Below are positions 57,233-64,000 of a stretch of 64,000 bases of DNA, piece by piece. Numbering within the stretch: the first letter of the stretch is position 1; each line of letters begins with the position of its first letter. The position numbers and the translations under genes were made by a program. The notes below the pieces were generated by a model. That model was not told the DNA's origin and did not search any database. It was given only the letters and a program-made list of their open reading frames with translations. Location of the stretch: assembly GCF_008364555.1 (NCBI RefSeq), contig NZ_VTUC01000001.1, positions 395,754-459,753 of the forward strand, given 5' to 3'. Source of the stretch: Enterobacter vonholyi (lineage in GTDB: Bacteria > Pseudomonadota > Gammaproteobacteria > Enterobacterales > Enterobacteriaceae).

Positions 57233-58597
57233 ATGAAGGCAAAAGCGATATTACTCGCCTCTGTCCTGCTTGTAGGTTGCCAGTCACAGAATGGCAGCAA
57301 CGTACAACAGCACGCACAGAGCCTTTCTGCAGCTGGTCAAGGGGAAGCAGGGAAGTTTGCAAGTTCGGCGCGCTGGATGGACGATGGAACATCTTTCGCG
57401 CAGGATCAAGACTTGTGGACCTCTATTAGCGACGAGCTAAAGATGGGAATTCCGGAAAATACCCGGATTCGCGAACAGAAACAGAAGTATTTAAGAAATA
57501 AGAGCTATCTCCACGATGTAACGTTACGGGCAGAGCCGTATATGTACTGGATAGCCGGGCAAGTTAAGAAACGTAACATGCCTATGGAGCTGGTACTCCT
57601 ACCCATAGTGGAGAGCGCTTTTGACCCACACGCGACGTCTGGCGCCAATGCCGCAGGCATTTGGCAGATCATTCCGAGCACAGGGCGAAACTATGGTCTG
57701 AAACAGACCCGCAACTATGATGCGCGTCGCGATGTTGTCGCTTCAACGACAGCCGCTCTCGACATGATGCAACGTCTGAACAAGATGTTTGACGGCGACT
57801 GGCTGTTAACGGTCGCAGCGTATAATAGTGGCGAAGGTCGTGTACTGAAGGCAATGAAAGCGAATAAAGCACGGGGTAAATCCACCGATTTTTGGTCGCT
57901 CTCACTGCCACAGGAAACAAAGATTTACGTACCGAAAATGCTGGCACTGAGCGATATTCTCAAGAACAGCAAGCGTTATGGTGTACAACTGCCAACACCA
58001 GACGAAAGTCGTGCACTGGCGCGTGTTCGCCTCAGCAATCCAGTTGATATTAAACAGGTTGCTGATATGACGGGTATGTCGGTAAGTAAATTGAAAACCT
58101 TTAATGCTGGCGTTAAAGGCTCAACCCTGGGGGCAAGTGGCCCGCAGTATGTAATGGTTCCGCAGAAACATGCTGACCAGTTACGTGAGTCTTTAGCTTC
58201 TGGTGAAATCGCCGCCGTTCAGTCAACGCTGATCGCGGATGCTTCATCAGTCAACACCCGTAGCTATAAGGTTCGTTCAGGTGATACGCTTTCGGGCATT
58301 GCGTCACGTCTTGGCGTGAATGCGAAAGATCTGCAGCAGTGGAATAATCTGCGCAGCTCCGGCCTGAAAGTGGGTCAGACTCTGACGGTAGGTGCAGGTA
58401 GCAGCGCGCAGCGTCTCGCCAGCAACAGCGATAGTATTACCTATCGCGTGCGCAAGGGCGATTCACTGTCCAGTATCGCAAAACGACACGGCGTAAACAT
58501 CAAGGATGTGATGCGCTGGAACAATGATACTGACAATCTGAAACCTGGCGACCAGCTGACGCTGTTTGTGAAGAACAGCGCTACGCCAGACTCCTGA
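57233..58597 (+). CDS. mltD: Membrane-bound lytic murein transglycosylase D
   Basis: 454 residues. Lipoprotein signal MKAKAILLASVLLVGC (Cys16), SLT domain with catalytic Glu in PIVESAFDPHATSGANAAGI (Glu127) and AAYNSGEGRV, and two LysM repeats (about 343-386 and 401-445). Cleaves peptidoglycan glycan strands to 1,6-anhydro products. Terminator follows. Confidence 0.97.
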   Translation: MKAKAILLASVLLVGCQSQNGSNVQQHAQSLSAAGQGEAGKFASSARWMDDGTSFAQDQDLWTSISDELKMGIPENTRIREQKQKYLRNKSYLHDVTLRAEPYMYWIAGQVKKRNMPMELVLLPIVESAFDPHATSGANAAGIWQIIPSTGRNYGLKQTRNYDARRDVVASTTAALDMMQRLNKMFDGDWLLTVAAYNSGEGRVLKAMKANKARGKSTDFWSLSLPQETKIYVPKMLALSDILKNSKRYGVQLPTPDESRALARVRLSNPVDIKQVADMTGMSVSKLKTFNAGVKGSTLGASGPQYVMVPQKHADQLRESLASGEIAAVQSTLIADASSVNTRSYKVRSGDTLSGIASRLGVNAKDLQQWNNLRSSGLKVGQTLTVGAGSSAQRLASNSDSITYRVRKGDSLSSIAKRHGVNIKDVMRWNNDTDNLKPGDQLTLFVKNSATPDS

Positions 58598-58614
58598 TAG
58601 CACGATCGAAAGAT

Positions 58615-58648
58615 AAAAAGGCACCGATTCCCCTCGGTGCCTTTTTTG
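58615..58648 (+). terminator. mltD terminator
   Basis: AAAAAGGCACCG / CGGTGCCTTTTTT hairpin; A-run and T-run on both sides make it bidirectional, serving yafE too. Confidence 0.92.
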
Positions 58649-58649
58649 T

Positions 58650-59423
58650 TTATCCCGCTTTTTGCGCTTCAGCCATGATGGTATCGCTGGTGAATGAACC
58701 ATCGTTCTGCAGTTCAAAGTACGCCTTTACCTCCGCGGATGCACTCTCCTGATACAGCCTGATCGCCTGGCTTAATGCTTCCGGAGTGCGCATACGAGCG
58801 ATCCAGGAACTGAACTCCAGCGGTAAGCGATCGGTAATCAACGCGCGCGCGATCAGCCCCGCTTCAGTTATAAGCGACAACCACTCTCCGCTGGAGTAAT
58901 TTTGCACGTGCGAAGTATCGCGCAGCGCTTCTACCGTTTGCAGCCAGATATTGCGCACCGGATGTCCAGGTGACATCACATCCATAATGATGAATGTTCC
59001 GCCCGGCTTCAGAACGCGTTTGACCTCGCGTAATGCCTGGCCGACATCATGCCAGTGGTGCGCGGAATAACGGCTGATAACCACCTCAAACGACGCATCA
59101 TCAAACGGTAAGGATTCGGCATAGCCCTGGCGCGTATTGATGTTGTTCAGCCCCTTCGCTTTCGCCGCCTCGGCAACAACGTCCAGCATCTGGCTGGATA
59201 AGTCATACGCGGTAACGTGCGCCACCTGCTGCGCAGCCGTAAAGCTGGCATGCCCAGCCCCGCAGCCTAAATCCAGAACGTGCGCCTGCGGGAACGCAGA
59301 CAGACGTTCACCGAGACGCACCAGATCGCGACCTGAAGCGTGCACGGCGCTGCTCAGATAGGCATTTGCCTGAGAACCAAACTGTTTTTCTACGTTGTCA
59401 TGATGGGAGTGTGTTGTTGTCAT
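58650..59423 (-). CDS. yafE: SAM-dependent methyltransferase YafE
   Basis: 257 residues from ATG 59423 (MTTTHSHHDNVEKQFGSQ), which follows AAAGGACAG. SAM loop VLDLGCGAGHASF (about 50-62) and ISRYSAHHWHDV; MenG/UbiE-like class I fold. Substrate unknown. The K-12 protein is shorter at the N-terminus. Confidence 0.92.
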   Translation of the reverse strand: MTTTHSHHDNVEKQFGSQANAYLSSAVHASGRDLVRLGERLSAFPQAHVLDLGCGAGHASFTAAQQVAHVTAYDLSSQMLDVVAEAAKAKGLNNINTRQGYAESLPFDDASFEVVISRYSAHHWHDVGQALREVKRVLKPGGTFIIMDVMSPGHPVRNIWLQTVEALRDTSHVQNYSSGEWLSLITEAGLIARALITDRLPLEFSSWIARMRTPEALSQAIRLYQESASAEVKAYFELQNDGSFTSDTIMAEAQKAG

Positions 59424-59498
59424 CGTACTGTCCTTTGTGAGTGAAAAATAAAGGGCAGCACCCGCGCAGGCCTGCCCCACGGCAGACCTGACACACCA

Positions 59499-60371
<873 letters not shown>

Positions 60372-60435
60372 TCATACTTTCAACGCAATTTCTGAGAAAC
60401 CGCTTTCCAGTTTTGTAAGCAAGCGCTTACTTATA

Positions 60436-61611
60436 TTAACCCAGCGCGACGCGAGCAGGTTTATCAAAGCGCCCACTCAGGCCAATCAGCAGGAAGGCCA
60501 CCAGAACAATCACCGCTCCAATCCACGGGGTCTGGGTTAATCCGAAGTGTTCGACGGTTTGCCCACCAACGATGGAGCCCAGCGCGATACCAATATTAAA
60601 AGCGGCAATATTCAGGCCGGAAGCCACATCCACTGCATTAGGCGTATAAAGCTCGGCTTTCTGTACAACGTAGACCTGAAGCCCGGGCACGTTGCCAAAG
60701 GCGAAGATCCCCATGACCAGAACCGTGACCAGCGCGGCGTAGTGTATCGAAGCGGTGAACTGGAAAATTATCAACAGAACAACCAGCGCGGCGAAGATAA
60801 ATTTCAGCGCAGGTACCGCGCCATGCTTATCCGCAAGCTTGCCGCCCCAGATATTGCCAATGGCAACGGAAATACCGTATCCCAGCAAAATCCAGCTTAC
60901 GGCATTGGGGGAGAAGCCAGCCAGATCCTGCATCATCGGCGCCAGGAAGGTGAAAGCGGTGAATACGCCGCCATAACCCAATGCAGTTACCGCGTAGATG
61001 ATCAGCAAACGCGGATGCGTAAGCACCTTCAGCTGATCGCGCAGGCTGGCGCTCGCCCGGCCTGGAATATTCGACGGCACCAGCAGCAGGCTGGCCACCA
61101 GGGCGATGACCCCCAGTAAGGAGACGGCCAGAAACGTTTCACGCCAGCCGAAGTGTTGTCCGATGAACGTTCCCAGCGGTACGCCCGTAACGAGTGCAAC
61201 GGTCAGTCCACCAAACATGATCGCAATGGCGGAGGCCGCTTTCTCTTTGGGTACCAGGCTGGTTGCAATAGTGGAACCAATCGAGAAGAACACCCCGTGC
61301 GCAAGGCCGGTCAACAGACGGGCAATCACCAGCGTGGTGTAGTCCGGTGCCTGCCAGGCCAGAATGTTGCCGGCGGTGAACAGCACCATCAGCGCGACTA
61401 ACAGCTGCTTACGCGGAAAACGCCCGGTCAGTGCCGTCAGCACTGGTGCTCCGACGGCGACGCCCAGAGCGTAGATAGACACCAACAGCCCGGCAGAGGG
61501 TAACGAGATCGCAAGCTGGTTAGCAATAGTGGGAACCAGTCCCACGATAACAAATTCGGTCGTGCCAATTGCAAAGGCACTGATCGTCAGGGCAAGTAGC
61601 GCCAGTGGCAT
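60436..61611 (-). CDS. DHA1-type MFS exporter (AraJ/YdhP-like)
   Basis: 391 residues, 12 spans. MPLALLALTISAFAIGTTEF is the AraJ/YdhP group N-terminus, with antiporter motif C in AIMFGGLTVALVTGVPLGTF. Probably exports a small hydrophobic compound. It is divergent from yafC by 104 bp and so likely regulated by it; K-12 lacks this gene here. Confidence 0.88.
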   Translation of the reverse strand: MPLALLALTISAFAIGTTEFVIVGLVPTIANQLAISLPSAGLLVSIYALGVAVGAPVLTALTGRFPRKQLLVALMVLFTAGNILAWQAPDYTTLVIARLLTGLAHGVFFSIGSTIATSLVPKEKAASAIAIMFGGLTVALVTGVPLGTFIGQHFGWRETFLAVSLLGVIALVASLLLVPSNIPGRASASLRDQLKVLTHPRLLIIYAVTALGYGGVFTAFTFLAPMMQDLAGFSPNAVSWILLGYGISVAIGNIWGGKLADKHGAVPALKFIFAALVVLLIIFQFTASIHYAALVTVLVMGIFAFGNVPGLQVYVVQKAELYTPNAVDVASGLNIAAFNIGIALGSIVGGQTVEHFGLTQTPWIGAVIVLVAFLLIGLSGRFDKPARVALG

Positions 61612-61715
61612 AAAATACTCCGTATCATCAGGATTAAGATGACAGGCAGTATGCGCCAGTGCTTAAATAACAAAAATGGTCAAAATCTCAATAGAATTTT
61701 GCAGGTGGTGCAACA

Positions 61716-62621
61716 ATGAAAGCTACATCGGAAGAGCTGACAATCTTTGTCGCCGTCGTTGAAAGCGGCAGCTTTAGCCGCGCGGCCGAACAGCTGGGAC
61801 AGGCTAACTCAGCCATCAGCCGTTCGGTAAAAAAACTGGAGATGAAGCTTGGAGTGAGTTTGCTCAACCGAACGACGCGACAGCTGAGCCTGACGGAAGA
61901 AGGAGAGCGTTATTTTCGCCGCGTGCAGTCGGTACTGCAGGAGATGGCCGCAGCGGAGACCGAGATAATGGAGACCCGCAGCACGCCGCGCGGATTGCTG
62001 CGCATTGATGCAGCCACGCCGGTAGTGCTTCACTTTCTGATGCCGCTGATCAAACCTTTCCGCGAACGCTATCCGGAGATGACGCTTTCTCTCGTCTCCT
62101 CAGAGACGTTTATTAACCTCATCGAGCGTAAAGTGGATGTGGCTATTCGGGCGGGAACGCTGACCGATTCAAGCTTGCGTGCCCGCCCTCTGTTTGCCAG
62201 CTACCGTAAAATTATCGCGTCGCCACAGTATATTGCTGAACATGGTAAACCGGAGACGGTTGAAGAACTGAAGCAGCATCTGTGCCTGGGCTTTACGGAG
62301 CCGGTATCGCTGAACACCTGGCCTGTCGCCTGTCATGATGGTCAACTTCATGAAATTACGAGCGGATTGTCATCTAACAGCGGGGAAACGCTGAAGCAGC
62401 TGTGCCTTGAAGGCAATGGTATCGCCTGCTTGTCAGACTATATGATTGATAAGGAGATTGCCCGAGGTGAGCTGGTGGAATTGATGGCCGATAAACGCCT
62501 GCCGGTCGAAATGCCTTTTAGCGCGGTGTATTACAGTGACAGAGCGGTGAGTACGCGCATTCGTGCCTTTATTGATTTTCTGAGTGAACATATAAAAACA
62601 GCTCCCGGAGGAGCTGTGTGA
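61716..62621 (+). CDS. yafC: LysR-family regulator YafC
   Basis: 301 residues: winged helix [20 protein letters not shown] (about 18-37), [17 protein letters not shown], and an effector domain with [20 protein letters not shown]. Conserved next to dkgB as in E. coli. The last codons hold the dkgB terminator. Confidence 0.92.
   Translation: MKATSEELTIFVAVVESGSFSRAAEQLGQANSAISRSVKKLEMKLGVSLLNRTTRQLSLTEEGERYFRRVQSVLQEMAAAETEIMETRSTPRGLLRIDAATPVVLHFLMPLIKPFRERYPEMTLSLVSSETFINLIERKVDVAIRAGTLTDSSLRARPLFASYRKIIASPQYIAEHGKPETVEELKQHLCLGFTEPVSLNTWPVACHDGQLHEITSGLSSNSGETLKQLCLEGNGIACLSDYMIDKEIARGELVELMADKRLPVEMPFSAVYYSDRAVSTRIRAFIDFLSEHIKTAPGGAV
62594..62617 (-). terminator. dkgB terminator inside the yafC 3' end
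   Basis: On the minus strand ACAGCTCC / GGAGCTGT with loop TCCG, followed by TTTTT. It overlaps the last yafC codons (KTAPGGAV), so both genes share the sequence. Confidence 0.7.
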
Positions 62622-62650
62622 GGGTTCAGGTTACAGAGGGCGGGTCAAAC

Positions 62651-63454
62651 TTAATCCCAGTCAGGAGCTAAACCTTCCGGGCTGACCAGACGATCGTTGC
62701 ACTCCAGCGCGGCAATCGCTTTTTTATCGTCAGCATCCAGATGAAGATCCATTGCTAACAGGTTGCTGGCCAGGTTTTCACGCTTAGTTGATGATGGGAT
62801 CACGGCATAACCTTCACCCATTGCCCATGCCAGAATGACCTGCGCGGCAGTCGCGTTATGTTTCTCAGCGATACGCGTAATCACTTCATCTTTCACCGCC
62901 TTACCGTAGGCCAGCGTCATGTATGAGGTGATATGGATCCCGTGCTGTTTTGCCCAGTCCACGACTTTACGATTTTGCAGGTACGGAGACAGCTCAATCT
63001 GGTTGGTCGCAATATTTTCTGCGCCAACAGCAGCAATAGCTTTTTCCATCAGCGGGATCGTGAAGTTGGAGATCCCAATTTCGCGGGTTAATCCCTGCTT
63101 TTTCGCTTCCAGCAGCGCCTGCATGAAATCTTCCACGGAGACGGCATCGTTCGGCGATGGCCAGTGGATCAGCGTCAAATCCACGTAGTCAGTACGCAGT
63201 TTTTTCAGGCTCTCTTTCAGGCTTGGGATCAGCGTGTCTTTGCTGAGATTCTCAATCCAGATTTTCGTGGTAATGAACAGCTCATTACGCGGTACACCAC
63301 TCTCTTCGAGAGCTTGTCCAACGGCAGCTTCGTTTTCATAGATCTGCGCCGTATCAACCGCGCGATAGCCAAGTTCAAGAGCGGTTTTAACTGATGCGAT
63401 AACTACGTCGTCTTTCAGGCGGAAGGTGCCCAGACCAAATGCAGGGAGAGTCAT
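62651..63454 (-). CDS. dkgB: 2,5-diketo-D-gluconate reductase B (methylglyoxal reductase)
   Basis: 267 residues from ATG 63454 ([18 protein letters not shown]), aligned with the E. coli start. Aldo/keto reductase tetrad: Asp and Tyr in [11 protein letters not shown], Lys in TTKIWIEN, His in [11 protein letters not shown]; cofactor motif [15 protein letters not shown]-dependent reduction of 2,5-diketogluconate and methylglyoxal. Confidence 0.96.
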   Translation of the reverse strand: MTLPAFGLGTFRLKDDVVIASVKTALELGYRAVDTAQIYENEAAVGQALEESGVPRNELFITTKIWIENLSKDTLIPSLKESLKKLRTDYVDLTLIHWPSPNDAVSVEDFMQALLEAKKQGLTREIGISNFTIPLMEKAIAAVGAENIATNQIELSPYLQNRKVVDWAKQHGIHITSYMTLAYGKAVKDEVITRIAEKHNATAAQVILAWAMGEGYAVIPSSTKRENLASNLLAMDLHLDADDKKAIAALECNDRLVSPEGLAPDWD

Positions 63455-63576
63455 ACTATTCCTCAATGGTTATGTTCGTAAACTGAGGACGATTATCGCT
63501 GGCGGTTTTATGGAGAAAAAGATCGTAAAACGCAGAGGATTTTTGCTGATTTCGCAATAATTAAATATCAGATAAG

Positions 63577-63608
63577 AAAAAAGCCCTGAGCTGACGCTCA
63601 GGGCTTTT
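63577..63608 (-). terminator. Terminator of the rRNA operon after aspU
   Basis: AAAAGCCCTGAG / CTCAGGGCTTTT stem with loop CGTCAG, followed by T's on the minus strand, 6 bases after the tRNA. Confidence 0.9.
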
Positions 63609-63614
63609 AATAAG

Positions 63615-63691
63615 TGGCGGAACGGACGGGACTCGAACCCGCGACCCCCTGCGTGACAGGCAGGTATTCTAACCGACTGAACTACCGCTCC
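63615..63691 (-). tRNA. aspU: tRNA-Asp (GUC anticodon)
   Basis: 77 nt, identical to aspV at 54185-54261. Distal tRNA of the rRNA operon, between 5S rRNA and dkgB, as in E. coli rrnH. Confidence 0.97.
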
Positions 63692-63744
63692 ACCGAAGAC
63701 TGCTGTAACCACCGGATTTATGCACCGGCTTACTACTTAATTTG

Positions 63745-63864
63745 ATGCCTGGCAGTTCCCTACTCTCACATGGGGAGACCCCACACTACCATCGGCGCTA
63801 CGGCGTTTCACTTCTGAGTTCGGCATGGGGTCAGGTGGGACCACCGCGCTAAAGCCGCCAGGCA
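63745..63864 (-). rRNA. rrfH: 5S rRNA
   Basis: 120 nt, starting TGCCTGGCGGC and ending CTGCCAGGCAT on the minus strand; internal CCATGCCGAACTCAGAAGTG is the universal gamma-proteobacterial 5S core. Confidence 0.97.
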
Positions 63865-63935
63865 AATTCTGTTAAATCTGTATCAGGCTGAAATTTGATT
63901 GTTCTGTCTCTTCGCCAAAACATCTTCGGCGTTGT

Positions 63936-64000
63936 AAGGTTAAGCCTCACGGTTCATTAGTATCGGTTAGCTCAACGCATCGCTGCGCTTACACACCCGA
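63936..64000 (-). rRNA. rrlH: 23S rRNA, 3' end only
   Basis: The minus strand reads GGGTGTGTAAGCGCAGCGAT and continues to GAGGCTTAACCTT, the 3' terminus of enterobacterial 23S rRNA. The rest lies beyond the window. Confidence 0.95.

Noticed and set aside
63615..63691. aspU as a second island attachment site
   Set aside because: Both flanks are normal rrn-dkgB chromosome, with no integrase or duplicated tRNA end beyond the aspV/aspU identity expected of tRNA paralogues.

Overview
The window is an enterobacterial chromosome segment, most likely Enterobacter or a close relative. From the thrW tRNA (24675-24750) rightwards the gene order mirrors the E. coli K-12 proA-to-rrnH region read backwards: thrW, proA, proB, phoE, crl, frsA, gpt, pepD, dinB, dpaA(yafK), yafJ, lpcA, fadE, yafV, aspV, dnaQ, rnhA, yafS, gloB, mltD, yafE, yafD, yafC, dkgB, aspU, 5S and the 3' end of 23S rRNA. 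Three insertions relative to K-12 are the Na+-NQR operon (nqrABCDEF-nqrM), a GntR / oligopeptide-type ABC transporter / gamma-glutamyltransferase operon, and an MFS exporter beside yafC. rnhA carries two in-frame TGA codons where RNase HI has Trp85 and Trp90.

Everything left of thrW (1 to about 24.67 kb) is a genomic island set against the 3' end of the tRNA gene; its far end lies outside the window. It is a mosaic. (a) 1-1.85 kb, AT-rich: the C-terminal part of a tyrosine recombinase, a polytopic membrane protein and an overlapping VbhA-like antitoxin. (b) 1.85-15.23 kb, more GC-rich: a cargo block bounded by about 100-bp imperfect inverted repeats. It holds a NimR/NimT-like regulator and transporter pair, a wrecked nitroreductase/HxlR pair, a flavin reductase, an NAD(P)H oxidoreductase, an aldo/keto reductase with a divergent LysR regulator, a second LysR regulator divergent to an amidohydrolase-transporter-SMP-30 set, an NmrA-type reductase with a divergent HxlR regulator, and an esterase. 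It looks like uptake, export and redox conversion of small organic or electrophilic compounds.

(c) 15.2-19.9 kb, AT-rich, is the most unusual part. It carries an IncP-type conjugation core without the machinery expected around it: an RP4-like oriT with a recognisable nic site, TraJ, and only TrbJ, TrbK (a 57-aa lipoprotein gene below the usual ORF size cutoff) and TrbL of the mating apparatus. Around these lie sites that match the IncP global-regulator operators: KorA type (GTTTAGCTAAAC, two perfect copies) and KorB type (TTTAGCGGCTAAA plus two copies with a T centre). There are also three iterons with an exact 22-bp period resembling TrfA iterons, next to two DnaA boxes. No relaxase, coupling protein, VirB4-like ATPase, TrfA, KorA or KorB is visible. 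I read this as a candidate mobilizable satellite of IncP plasmids that would use, sense and perhaps remodel a helper plasmid. The individual parts are seen in the sequence; the satellite idea is inference.

(d) 19.9-24.67 kb: an orphan HigA-like antitoxin, then an AAA+ ATPase / subtilisin-like protease pair of the IetAS type (known for plasmid incompatibility and phage defence), then about 840 bp without a gene up to thrW.
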